Below are positions 24,142-32,230 of a stretch of DNA of 64,000 nt, piece by piece; position 1 is the stretch's first letter; each line of letters opens with the position of its first letter. Origin of the DNA: Arthrobacter sp. ISL-48 (lineage in GTDB: Bacteria; Actinomycetota; Actinomycetes; Actinomycetales; Micrococcaceae); assembly GCF_018613805.1 (NCBI RefSeq), contig NZ_JAGGPL010000018.1, forward strand, positions 186,001 through 250,000, given 5' to 3'. Below the pieces are notes generated by a model that made no database searches, was not told where the DNA came from, and was given only the letters and a program-made list of their open reading frames with translations. A program made the translations under genes and the position numbers.

Positions 24142-24954
24142 ATGACCAACGCACCAGTCCAAGCGCAGGCCGCCCCGCAGGCGAGCGACCAGTATGTGCA
24201 GTCGCTGGCACGCGGGCTGGCCGTGATCCGCGCGTTCGACACAGACCACGCGGTGATGACCCTTACCGAAGTTGCCGCGCGGACCGACCTGACCAGGGCC
24301 ACTGCCAGACGCTTCCTGCACACACTCGTGGAGCTGGGCTACGTCAGGACCGACGGCAAGACGTTCGCGCTCACCGCCAAGGTACTCCAGCTCGGCTACG
24401 CCTACCTTTCCGGGCTGTCCCTGCCGCAGCTGGCCCAGCCGCACCTGGAGGAACTGTCGCTCAAACTGGGGGAGTCCACCTCGGCCGCCGTGCTGGACGG
24501 GACCGACATCGCCTACATCGCCCGGGTGACCACGCGCCGGATCATGAACGTTGGCATTACCGTTGGCACGCGTTTCCCGGCCTACGCCACGTCCATGGGC
24601 AGGGTGCTGCTCGCGGCTCTGTCGCCCGATGAGCTGAAGGCCTACCTGGCCGCCGCCGACATCAAGCCGCTGACACCGCGCGCCCTCGGCACGGCCAAGG
24701 AGCTGCTGGCCGTGCTGGGCGTGGTCCGCGCGCAGGGCTGGTGTCTGCTGGACGAGGAGCTTGAACTTGGGCTCATGTCCGTCGCGGCCCCCGTGTACGA
24801 CGGGCCAAGCAAGGTGGCGGCCGCGGTCAACGTGTCCCTGCAAGCCCAGTCCGTGGCCGCACAACCGGATCCGGACGCCTATTTGGCGGCGGTGAGCCGG
24901 GAGATCGTGGCCACGGCCAAACTGGTCTCAGCGGACCTTTCGGCGAAGCGGTAA
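24142..24954 (+). CDS. pcaR: IclR-family regulator, PcaR type
   Basis: A 270-residue IclR regulator. The N-terminal QYVQSLARGLAVIRAFD and winged helix (TLTEVAARTDLTRATARRFLHTLVELGYVRTDGKTFALT) match the PcaR/PobR subgroup, followed by the effector domain with FPAYATSMGRVLLAAL. PcaR proteins respond to 3-oxoadipate or protocatechuate and control pca operons. Start ATG 24142. It follows the pca genes but is separated by the palindrome, so it may have its own promoter. It converges on the RloB gene 51 bases on. Confidence 0.82.
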   Translation: MTNAPVQAQAAPQASDQYVQSLARGLAVIRAFDTDHAVMTLTEVAARTDLTRATARRFLHTLVELGYVRTDGKTFALTAKVLQLGYAYLSGLSLPQLAQPHLEELSLKLGESTSAAVLDGTDIAYIARVTTRRIMNVGITVGTRFPAYATSMGRVLLAALSPDELKAYLAAADIKPLTPRALGTAKELLAVLGVVRAQGWCLLDEELELGLMSVAAPVYDGPSKVAAAVNVSLQAQSVAAQPDPDAYLAAVSREIVATAKLVSADLSAKR

Positions 24955-25005
24955 TGACCTTGGGACGGACGTGTTTGTCCCGACGCAATCGCTTGGTCGG
25001 TGGCA

Positions 25006-25623
25006 CTACGGTAGCGGGTCAATGACGTTCATTAACTTGTACATGGAGGATGACGGATTATTGTCCGGAAACTTTGTCCCATCCCCTTTGTGTTTGGCTT
25101 CAAGCATGGTGGCGTGCTTGACGGCTTCCCGTCTCAGCGGCATGTACTTGGAAGCATCGAGCCTCTTGCCAGACCTGCCCTCCTTGTGTCGGCTCCGACT
25201 CTCCGCGCTCGGAGTGTCGACGAATCCCGAGACGTAGTCGAAATGGAGTAGCAACCATATTTCGAAACATGGATTTGATATGGCCAACTGGATGCCATGT
25301 GTTGCTGCGAGCTCACGAGCCTTATCGAGGTTTGGGTGATGCCTTGGCCACTCAACATCGAAAATACACCAATACTCGTCGATCTCTTGGGCGACTTCTT
25401 TACGTTGAACTGCGCGCTCGACAAGCGTCAAAGGCACTCCCTGGTCTGGGTCGACTTCAATGCCAATCGATGTGTTCTGGCGAATCTCCGGAAGCTTCTT
25501 GAGTCCCTTAATGTAGTCGGGCTCAGATGCTTCACCCTCGCAGAAAATGAGAACTGTCTTGCGCTCTGGCCTCTTTCCTGTTCGGCGCTTCAGGTCCTTA
25601 GCTTTAGTCCGCTTCGCAACCAA
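25006..25623 (-). CDS. rloB: RloB family protein (TOPRIM-like nuclease, AbiL/RloAB-type defence)
   Basis: A 205-residue RloB-like protein. It has a TOPRIM-type glutamate motif (VLIFCEGEASEPDYI, E29/E31), an acidic strand CIFDVEW (D88, E90) and the conserved RloB segment SNPCFEIWLLLHF. In other bacteria RloB-type TOPRIM proteins pair with an AAA ATPase in abortive-infection systems such as lactococcal AbiL. Here the ATPase gene ends three bases upstream. Codon use and base composition are clearly less GC-rich than the pca genes, with many AAA, GAT and TCG codons, which points to horizontal acquisition. Confidence 0.75.
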   Translation of the reverse strand: MVAKRTKAKDLKRRTGKRPERKTVLIFCEGEASEPDYIKGLKKLPEIRQNTSIGIEVDPDQGVPLTLVERAVQRKEVAQEIDEYWCIFDVEWPRHHPNLDKARELAATHGIQLAISNPCFEIWLLLHFDYVSGFVDTPSAESRSRHKEGRSGKRLDASKYMPLRREAVKHATMLEAKHKGDGTKFPDNNPSSSMYKLMNVIDPLP

Positions 25624-25626
25624 TGG

Positions 25627-26937
25627 TCAACCAATCAATCCGAGAGTACGCAACAGATCTGTACGGTCGACGTCAGGCAGGGCACCAAATCTATCGTGCA
25701 GGTATGCGTTCTCGAGGTTTTGAGACTTCCGGACGCGTTCGCCTGCGAACTCGGCGAGTCCCCCAAGACGAGTGGAGCCCGCTTCGGACTTTTCGGTGAG
25801 CCAGACTTCATCGCGATTTAGGTGATTCAAGAGGCTGGTGTCGTGCGAAGTAAATACAAGTTGCGCATCTCTAGGATTGGTTAGTGGATCGTGGAATAGC
25901 CGAATCAGTTCCGCGGAGAGCGTTGGATGAAGGCTTGCGTCCAACTCATCGAAAAGAAGAAGAGACCCAGATCTCAGAGCGGAAAGAACCGGTCCGATGA
26001 GTTGAAACCACGTACGCGTTCCTTCGGACTCGGCTGAGAAGTCCAATGGAACTCTTTCGTCGGCGGTCTTGTGCACTAAGCGCATTCTTCGCTGCGTCCG
26101 CGTTCGCATGCCATCTGATGAATCCGAGTGCGAAACCTCGGACTCGTCAAAGACGACGTCTTCTATTCCGAGATCAGCCAGCCTAAGTAGTGCTAAGGCC
26201 TGCGAGCGATCCTCGTACTGCGAGTTCATGCTCTCGTCCGTATCGAACAGCGTCGGTTCGTCAGAGGCAGAATCTTGGAACCAACGCGTCGTGGAACGAG
26301 CAAACGAGCCCCCCATATAGGAAGGACGGTATCCTCCGCCAAAGCCGCGAGGGCGTCTTGTCAGCCCAAGCGTTTGCGTACTTAGAAAGTCACGTGAGAA
26401 TCCGTATATTAAAGGTTCGTCGAAGCGTCTTGCGACGGAGAGCGCCAACGTGCGGTCAGTGAGTAGTTCTCTAGTCCCGGATAAGTTCCCTAATCCTCGC
26501 TGAAGTTTGAGCTCACCGCCTTCGCGTTCGAAGATGCGGCGGCGTTTCTTCTCCGGGTAGTGGAACAGGCCTTCGTAGCGGACCGCCTGCTGGTCGACGT
26601 GGAGGACATACTCAAATCGAACACCGTCTACTACAGATTCAATCTCAAAAATGGACGGTTTGGTACCGAATCCGTTGAAGGCAAACGGCTCGATTGGAAT
26701 CTCGTCATCCCATAGCCGAAGCGAGTGCTGAACGGCATCCCGCAACCATGTCAGCGCGGCAATTATGTTCGATTTTCCCGATGCGTTGGGTCCGAATATT
26801 GCTGCCACCGGAAGGAGGCTCTCACCTAGTGCGGGAACCTTGCGTGCTTCTGCGCGATCCCCATCCACGGCAACCATCGACAACTCGACGGGCGCGCAAA
26901 TGGAACGGAAGTTTTCGACTTCGAAACGTATTAGCAT
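25627..26937 (-). CDS. rloA: AAA-family ATPase, RloA/AbiLi-like
   Basis: A 436-residue SMC/ABC-like ATPase. An N-terminal strand (MLIRFEVENFRSI) leads to Walker A GPNASGKSN (residues 49-57, K55). A C-terminal SEGTRTW signature and Walker B LLLFDELDASLHP are followed by VFTSHDTSLL. This split head is typical of AAA_21/OLD-type ATPases. Together with RloB it forms the two parts of an OLD-like nuclease split over two genes, a recognised anti-phage layout. The ATG at 26937 is preceded by AAGGAGA and AGGTGA candidates. Low GC relative to both flanks suggests transfer. Confidence 0.78.
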   Translation of the reverse strand: MLIRFEVENFRSICAPVELSMVAVDGDRAEARKVPALGESLLPVAAIFGPNASGKSNIIAALTWLRDAVQHSLRLWDDEIPIEPFAFNGFGTKPSIFEIESVVDGVRFEYVLHVDQQAVRYEGLFHYPEKKRRRIFEREGGELKLQRGLGNLSGTRELLTDRTLALSVARRFDEPLIYGFSRDFLSTQTLGLTRRPRGFGGGYRPSYMGGSFARSTTRWFQDSASDEPTLFDTDESMNSQYEDRSQALALLRLADLGIEDVVFDESEVSHSDSSDGMRTRTQRRMRLVHKTADERVPLDFSAESEGTRTWFQLIGPVLSALRSGSLLLFDELDASLHPTLSAELIRLFHDPLTNPRDAQLVFTSHDTSLLNHLNRDEVWLTEKSEAGSTRLGGLAEFAGERVRKSQNLENAYLHDRFGALPDVDRTDLLRTLGLIG

Positions 26938-27305
26938 GTTTCACCTGTTCTCCTTGTATACGTCAGCTTAGTGCCATTCTCGTCAGAAAAATACGAAATT
27001 GGAGCCTTCTCGACTCTTGGGAAGCATCTTGGGCGTGGAATCCATGTGCTCCTACGTTGCGAGGACTGCGGCGATGCGAGAGCGGCGAAGCTCATTTCTG
27101 AGACCTGACCGTACGGCCGTAGCGCGTGAACAGGAAGGTATAACCCCAAAACGCGAATCTGGGGGAATTGGCTGTCAGTTCGCGCGAAGGGCCATAGACT
27201 CTAGCCAACTACGTGCAGCAGTGCCGCTCCGCGAAGCGCGGCCCCGGACTAGAGGCGGGGCCAACCGAAGGGCGCTGCCGCACTCGTCAGTGAGGGGAGT
27301 TGGCG
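26938..27305. other. 368-bp intergenic region between rloA and pntA
   Basis: No gene is supported here. The left ~60 bases are AT-richer and must hold the rloA promoter on the minus strand. The middle holds repeat copy 2 (27122-27186). The right end regains high GC and carries AGGGGAG (27292-27298) for pntA. The composition boundary near 27120-27190 falls at the repeat, so the repeat marks the edge of the low-GC island. Confidence 0.6.
27122..27186. repeat. Diverged palindromic repeat, copy 2
   Basis: The right arm GCTGTCAGTTCGCGC (27171-27185) matches 14 of 15 bases of the copy-1 arm at 24105-24119. The inner part (CCCC ... TGGGG, 27144-27164) aligns with the copy-1 inner hairpin. The copy-1 pair CCTC/GAGG is CCCC/GGGG here, a paired change that keeps the stem. 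The left outer arm is degraded but recognisable (GCGCG at 27122). Together with copy 1 it brackets pcaR-rloB-rloA. Confidence 0.55.
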
Positions 27306-28499
27306 GTGAAACTCGGCATACCGCGGGAGCGCCACGAGGGTGAGCGGCGGGTGGCTGCCACCCCGGAAACTGTGAAACAGCTGGCGGGGTTGGGCCTTGA
27401 CGTCCTGATCGAATCCACTGCTGGCGACTCCGCCGGGTGCAGCGACCACGACTATGTCCAGGCCGGCGCGCAGATGGTCCCGTACCTCAACAGCTGCGAA
27501 CTGGACGTCCTCGCCCACGTCCGCCCGCTCGAAACGGCAACAGCCAAGGCCCTGAAAAGGGGTGCAGTCACCATCGGCCTGGCCTCGCCGTCGTCCGAGC
27601 TGGCAACAGTGCAGGCGCTGGCCGACGCTGGCGTTACCTCCTTCGCCCTGGAACTGGTGCCCCGCATCTCCCGCGCCCAGTCCATGGACGCCCTGAGCTC
27701 CCAGGCCCTGGTGGCCGGCTACCGCTCCGTGCTTGAGGCCGCCATCCGGCTGCCCCGGTTCTTCCCGCTGTACATGACCGCCGCCGGAACAGTGCCGCCC
27801 GCCCGCGTGCTGGTGCTCGGCGCCGGCGTGGCCGGTCTGCAGGCCATCGGCACCGCCAAGCGTCTCGGCGCCCGCGTCTCCGCCAATGACATCCGCCCCG
27901 CCTCGGCGGACGAGGTAGCCTCCATGGGTGGCACCTTCATCAGACTCGACCTCGAAACCGCCGAGGCGTCCGGCGGCTACGCCCGCGAACTGAGTGCGGA
28001 CCGCGGCGCCCTCCAGCGTGAGCTCCTCGCCCCGCACGTCGCCCAGTCGGACGTCCTGATTACGACGGCGGCGGTCCCAGGCAGGCGCGCGCCGCTTCTG
28101 GTGAGCCGTCAGATGGTGCAGGGCATGCGCCCCGGTTCGGTCGTCGTCGACCTCGCCGCGGAGTCCGGCGGCAACGTGGAAGGCTGCGTTCCCGGGGAGG
28201 ACATCCTGGTCCCGACCGCGGACGGCCAGGGCCACGTCACGGTGGTGGGGCTGAAGGACGCTCCGTCCGCCATGGCCTCGGACGCGTCCCGCCTGTACGC
28301 CAAGAACGTCGCCAACCTGCTCGCCCTGATGATCCGGGACGGCATGGTGATACCCGATTTCGACGACGACGTGCTGGCCGGCGCGTGCCTGACGCACGAC
28401 GGCGCGGTGCGGCACTTGCCGACGGCGGAAGCGCTCGCGGCGCTTGTCCCGGCGCCACCCACCCTCGCGTCCGAAGCATCAGACGGTGGGGCACTCTGA
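27306..28499 (+). CDS. pntA: NAD(P) transhydrogenase, alpha subunit part 1
   Basis: A 397-residue soluble NAD(H)-binding domain of proton-translocating transhydrogenase, with a GIPRERHEGERRVAATPETVKQL start and the nucleotide loop VLGAGVAGLQAIGTAKRLGA. It passes hydride from NADH to NADP+ when coupled to proton flow through the PntA2/PntB membrane part. GTG 27306 is seven bases after AGGGGAG. The subunit is split, unlike the single E. coli PntA, as is common in actinobacteria. The stop overlaps the next ATG. Confidence 0.9.
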   Translation: MKLGIPRERHEGERRVAATPETVKQLAGLGLDVLIESTAGDSAGCSDHDYVQAGAQMVPYLNSCELDVLAHVRPLETATAKALKRGAVTIGLASPSSELATVQALADAGVTSFALELVPRISRAQSMDALSSQALVAGYRSVLEAAIRLPRFFPLYMTAAGTVPPARVLVLGAGVAGLQAIGTAKRLGARVSANDIRPASADEVASMGGTFIRLDLETAEASGGYARELSADRGALQRELLAPHVAQSDVLITTAAVPGRRAPLLVSRQMVQGMRPGSVVVDLAAESGGNVEGCVPGEDILVPTADGQGHVTVVGLKDAPSAMASDASRLYAKNVANLLALMIRDGMVIPDFDDDVLAGACLTHDGAVRHLPTAEALAALVPAPPTLASEASDGGAL

Positions 28500-28804
28500 T
28501 GGACGGTATGAGCCTGCTGACAATCACCGTGCTGGCGGTCTTCGTGGGCTTCGAGGTGGTCTCGAAGGTCTCCAGCACTCTCCACACCCCGCTCATGTCC
28601 GGGGCCAACGCCATCCATGGCATCATCCTGGTTGGCGCCATCATCGTGGCCGGCCAGGCCGCGGATCCCTGGGTCCTGGCTGTGGCCCTGCTCGCAGTGG
28701 TCCTGGCTACCGCAAACCTGGTGGGCGGCTTTGTGGTGACGGACAGGATGCTGCACATGTTCCACGGGCGCAAAGAGGCCACGCGCAAAGGGGAGGGCAA
28801 ATGA
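28499..28804 (+). CDS. pntA2: NAD(P) transhydrogenase, alpha subunit part 2 (membrane)
   Basis: A 101-residue membrane subunit with three hydrophobic helices and the conserved segments VSKVSSTLHTPLMSGANAIHGI and ATANLVGGFVVTDRML. It contributes to the proton channel with PntB. ATG 28499 overlaps the pntA stop by one base, and its stop overlaps pntB (ATGA). A second ATG (28508) is possible. Confidence 0.9.
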   Translation: MDGMSLLTITVLAVFVGFEVVSKVSSTLHTPLMSGANAIHGIILVGAIIVAGQAADPWVLAVALLAVVLATANLVGGFVVTDRMLHMFHGRKEATRKGEGK

Positions 28805-30174
28805 CCCTCCTCAGTCCTGTCTGGACCGCGCTGCTCTACCTCGCCGCCGCGGTGTTCTTCATCCTGGCCCTCCGCGGGTTGAGCTCGCCCCGCACCGCGC
28901 GCCGCGGGAACTTGGTGGGGGCCTTCGGTGCTCTGCTCGCCGTCGTGACCGTGTTCCTGTCCGCCAGGCTCGAAAACATCCCCTGGATTATCGCCGCCAT
29001 TGCGGTGGGCACGGCGGTGGCCGCCCCCGTGGCGCGGCGGGTGAAGATGACCCAAATGCCTCAGCTGGTGGCTCTTTTCAACGGGGTGGGCGGCGGCGCC
29101 GCCGCACTCGTGGCGCTCCTTGAGCTCAGCCACAATGCAGACCCGTGGACGCGGCTGGCCATCGTCTTTACGCTGCTCGTGGGCGCCGTGTCCTTTGCCG
29201 GTTCCGGCGTCACGTTCGCCAAACTGCAGGAACTCATCACCACGCGGCCGGTGGTGTTCCCGGGGCTGCCCGTCGTGATGGCCGCCGTGCTGCTGGCCGC
29301 GGTGGGCACCGCCGTCGCCGTCGTCCTGACCGGTTCCCTGGCGCTCGCCGTCCTCCTCATGGTGCTGGGCCTGGCAGCCGGAGCGCTGCTGGTGCTGCCG
29401 GTGGGCGGCGCGGACGTGCCCATCGTCATCTCGCTCCTGAACGCCTTCACGGGCCTTGCTGTTGCCGCGTCCGGCGTGGTGCTTGGCAACGTGCTTTTGG
29501 TGGTGGCGGGCACTCTGGTCGGTGCCTCCGGTACCATCCTGACGCGGGCGATGGCGGCGGCCATGGGCCGCAGCGTGGCAGGGATCCTGTTCGGCGCCTT
29601 CCGGGGAGGTTCGACGGCGGGGTCCACGGCCGTGAGCGAACGTCCGGTCAGGTCGTCCAGCCCGGAGGATGTGGCAGTTCTGCTGGGCTACGCGCAGCGG
29701 GTGATCATTGTGCCGGGCTACGGCCTGGCTGTGGCTCAGGGCCAGCACACGGCCGCGGAATTGGCGTTGGCGCTTGAGGCGCGCGGAATCGAGGTGGACT
29801 TCGCCATCCATCCCGTGGCCGGCCGGATGCCGGGGCACATGAATGTGCTCCTGGCGGAGGCCAACGTGCCCTATGAGTCCCTCAAGGAGATGGGTGAGAT
29901 CAACTCCGAGTTCAGGACGGCGGATGTGGCGCTGGTGGTGGGCGCCAACGATGTGGTGAACCCGGCGGCCAAGACCTCCTCAGGCTCTCCGATCTACGGC
30001 ATGCCCATCCTGGAAGTGGCCGACGCCCGCCAGGTGATTTTCCTCAAGCGTTCCATGCGGCCGGGCTTCGCGGGGATCGAGAACGAGCTGCTGTACGAGC
30101 CGCAGACCTCGCTGCTCTTCGGCGACGCCAAGGAGTCGCTGGCCAAGGTGTTGGGCGCGGTCAAGGCACTGTAG
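28801..30174 (+). CDS. pntB: NAD(P) transhydrogenase, beta subunit
   Basis: A 457-residue beta subunit. About eight to nine membrane helices come first (~residues 1-260), then the NADP(H)-binding domain with VIIVPGYGLAVAQGQH, IHPVAGRMPGHMNVLLAEANVPY, VGANDVVNPAA and RSMRPGFAGIENELLY. It completes the three-gene pnt operon that supplies NADPH. That would serve the NADPH-using hydroxylases and reductases encoded nearby, though the link is inference. Confidence 0.92.
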   Translation: MTLLSPVWTALLYLAAAVFFILALRGLSSPRTARRGNLVGAFGALLAVVTVFLSARLENIPWIIAAIAVGTAVAAPVARRVKMTQMPQLVALFNGVGGGAAALVALLELSHNADPWTRLAIVFTLLVGAVSFAGSGVTFAKLQELITTRPVVFPGLPVVMAAVLLAAVGTAVAVVLTGSLALAVLLMVLGLAAGALLVLPVGGADVPIVISLLNAFTGLAVAASGVVLGNVLLVVAGTLVGASGTILTRAMAAAMGRSVAGILFGAFRGGSTAGSTAVSERPVRSSSPEDVAVLLGYAQRVIIVPGYGLAVAQGQHTAAELALALEARGIEVDFAIHPVAGRMPGHMNVLLAEANVPYESLKEMGEINSEFRTADVALVVGANDVVNPAAKTSSGSPIYGMPILEVADARQVIFLKRSMRPGFAGIENELLYEPQTSLLFGDAKESLAKVLGAVKAL

Positions 30175-30261
30175 TCTGCCGCCGATGCCCTGCCCGGAGG
30201 AAATTAGCAAGTATGCTTACTTCCAAGGCGCACTCTCTCCAAACGTCATCCAAAGGACACC

Positions 30262-31188
30262 ATGCCAGCCAACAGCTCCAGTTCCCCTAAACGTGCGGCC
30301 ATCATCGTCAATCCTGCCAAACCGGTTGACGTCGACGTGCGCGGCATGATGGCCAAGCACTGCGCCAACAACGGCTGGGGCGAGCCCATCTGGCTTGAGA
30401 CCACCAAGGAGGACCCCGGCGTCGGACAGGCGAAGGAGGCACTCAAGCAAGGGGCCGACGTCGTCATTGCCGCCGGCGGCGACGGCACCGTGCGGTGCGT
30501 GGCTGAGGTTCTGTCCGGGACTCCCACCCCGCTGGGCCTGGTCCCACTGGGCACGGGGAATCTGCTCGCCCGGAACCTGGGCATGGACGTCACGGATGTG
30601 GAGGGCGCCATCAAGGGTGCGCTGGTGGGGTGGGAGCGCAAAATCGACGTGGTGCGAGCAGTCCGCAGCGATCCGGACAAGGAACAGTTCTTCCTGGTGA
30701 TGGCCGGAGTGGGCTACGACGCCACCATCATGGCCGACACCAACGAGGACCTCAAGGACAAGGTGGGCTGGCTGGCCTACGTGGATGCCGGGATTCGGAA
30801 CCTGCCGGGCAAGCCGGTCAAGGCGACCATCGTTATCGACGGGAAGGCCGTGGCGCACCGCCGGGTCCGGAGCGTCATGGTGGGGAACTGCGGGCAAGTC
30901 CAGGGCGGTCTGGAGATCTTCCCCGACGCCTCCGTAAACGACGGCCTCCTGGACGTGGTGGTCCTGGCGCCCAGGGGCAAGCTCGGCTGGTTCTCCGTGG
31001 TCGCCGGAGTGATCGGCAAAGGACGCGGAAAGGACACGTCCGTTGAATATTTCCAGGGCAAATCCGTGGAAATCACCCTGGAGCACAAAGAGGACTACCA
31101 GCTCGACGGCGACCACGAGGGCGAAGGCAAGCATGTCCTGATGACCATCGAGCCGGAAGCGCTGACCATCCGGATGGCGGCCAGCTAG
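30262..31188 (+). CDS. Diacylglycerol kinase-family lipid kinase
   Basis: A 308-residue DAGK catalytic-domain protein of the DgkB/YegS type. The ATP-binding AAGGDGTVRCVAEVLSG is followed by PLGLVPLGTGNLLARNL, and a C-terminal beta domain ends DGDHEGEGKHVLMTIEPEAL. It phosphorylates a lipid such as diacylglycerol in membrane turnover. ATG 30262 follows AAAGGAC. It appears to be a single-gene unit, convergent with the ACT-domain gene. Confidence 0.85.
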   Translation: MPANSSSSPKRAAIIVNPAKPVDVDVRGMMAKHCANNGWGEPIWLETTKEDPGVGQAKEALKQGADVVIAAGGDGTVRCVAEVLSGTPTPLGLVPLGTGNLLARNLGMDVTDVEGAIKGALVGWERKIDVVRAVRSDPDKEQFFLVMAGVGYDATIMADTNEDLKDKVGWLAYVDAGIRNLPGKPVKATIVIDGKAVAHRRVRSVMVGNCGQVQGGLEIFPDASVNDGLLDVVVLAPRGKLGWFSVVAGVIGKGRGKDTSVEYFQGKSVEITLEHKEDYQLDGDHEGEGKHVLMTIEPEALTIRMAAS

Positions 31189-31238
31189 AAGCTGGGCCGT
31201 CTGGCTGGGCCGGGTGGGTCACGGACGGGCCGCCGTCG

Positions 31239-32081
31239 CTACGAGCGGGCCGCCGCCGGCCGGTGCGACAGGATTTCGGCGAGCTCCGCGAGCCGATGGG
31301 CGCGGGCTGACTCCGCCGGCGTAAACGGTTCGCCGGGACGGACGAAGGTGATGGGCCCGTGCCAGGCGGTAGGGATCTTCAGCCGTGTGCCGGCGTCGTC
31401 CGTTTCTACGACGACGGCGGCCTCGGCAGGCGGGACGATCCGGGCACGCAGCAGTTCGGCAACCGCCAGCGGCAGTTCGTCGGGTGCATCGGCGATCCGG
31501 GCCGCCAGGCTCAGGGCCTTGGTTTGCCCATCCGCCATGGCCAGGGCAGTGGTTGGCCACACATGGGAATGGGAGCCACCGCCGTCGTGGAGCGCGTCCA
31601 GGAGCTCCCGCTCGCTGAGGTTTCCGGGGGCTGAGAGTACAAACTCGTCCAGGACACCACCCGGCACGGGATGGACGTGGATGCTCAGTATGTTGGTGTC
31701 CAGGCGGGCCAGCGCCTGGGTGATTTTCTGCAGCGAGCCGGGCTGGTCCCGCAGCACCGTGCGTGCCCGCCAGAGCGCCGGCGCAGTGCCCAGCCGCTTG
31801 CGGTGGCGCAGCGCCGGGGCGTGTAGCCAGCTCCGCAGTACGCGGGCAGCGGACGGCTCCGCCACCCAGATCACCAAGACGGTGGCCGTCAGGGTGAGTA
31901 CCAGGACCTTGGCCACGTAGGGAAGCTGTGTTTCAACCACCAGGGCGTGGACCAGGAGTTCGATCGGGAGCATGACGGCCACATTGGCCAAGGTGAGGCG
32001 GGTCTTCGTGGGTTCCGGCATCATGCCGCAGACTTCGCAGCTCAAGTCAGCCGCGGCAGGGTTCCTTGCAGTGGGCTTCAT
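31239..32081 (-). CDS. Membrane protein with an ACT domain, function unknown
   Basis: A 280-residue protein. Residues ~28-80 hold two hydrophobic helices (LANVAVMLPIELLVHALVV and VAKVLVLTLTATVLVIWVA). A basic stretch then leads to an ACT domain at ~105-170 (RARTVLRDQPGSLQKITQALARLDTNILSIHVHPVPGGVLDEFVLSAPGNLSERELLDAL). A soluble C-terminal part has no motif I know. The N-terminus has CEVCG (two cysteines, possible metal site). ACT domains usually bind amino acids, so a membrane-anchored sensor is possible. It is divergent from the FUSC gene. Confidence 0.6.
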   Translation of the reverse strand: MKPTARNPAAADLSCEVCGMMPEPTKTRLTLANVAVMLPIELLVHALVVETQLPYVAKVLVLTLTATVLVIWVAEPSAARVLRSWLHAPALRHRKRLGTAPALWRARTVLRDQPGSLQKITQALARLDTNILSIHVHPVPGGVLDEFVLSAPGNLSERELLDALHDGGGSHSHVWPTTALAMADGQTKALSLAARIADAPDELPLAVAELLRARIVPPAEAAVVVETDDAGTRLKIPTAWHGPITFVRPGEPFTPAESARAHRLAELAEILSHRPAAARS

Positions 32082-32230
32082 GTCTCAAGGATCACGTGGC
32101 GCTGTTTCGGCGGTGTTGCCCCGCCGTTCCGATCGTGCGAACGCTGCGGAACGTAGGATTTACGGGGAACGTCAGTGCGGCCGTTCGTCAGATATCAACG
32201 GCTTCTACCGAGGAAAGGCGCCCTCCGCAC

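Noticed and set aside
28237..29838. Minus-strand open frame of 533 codons opposite pntA, pntA2 and pntB
   Set aside because: It is composed mainly of His, Gly, Arg and Gln repeats that mirror transhydrogenase codons. The pnt genes are clearly real.
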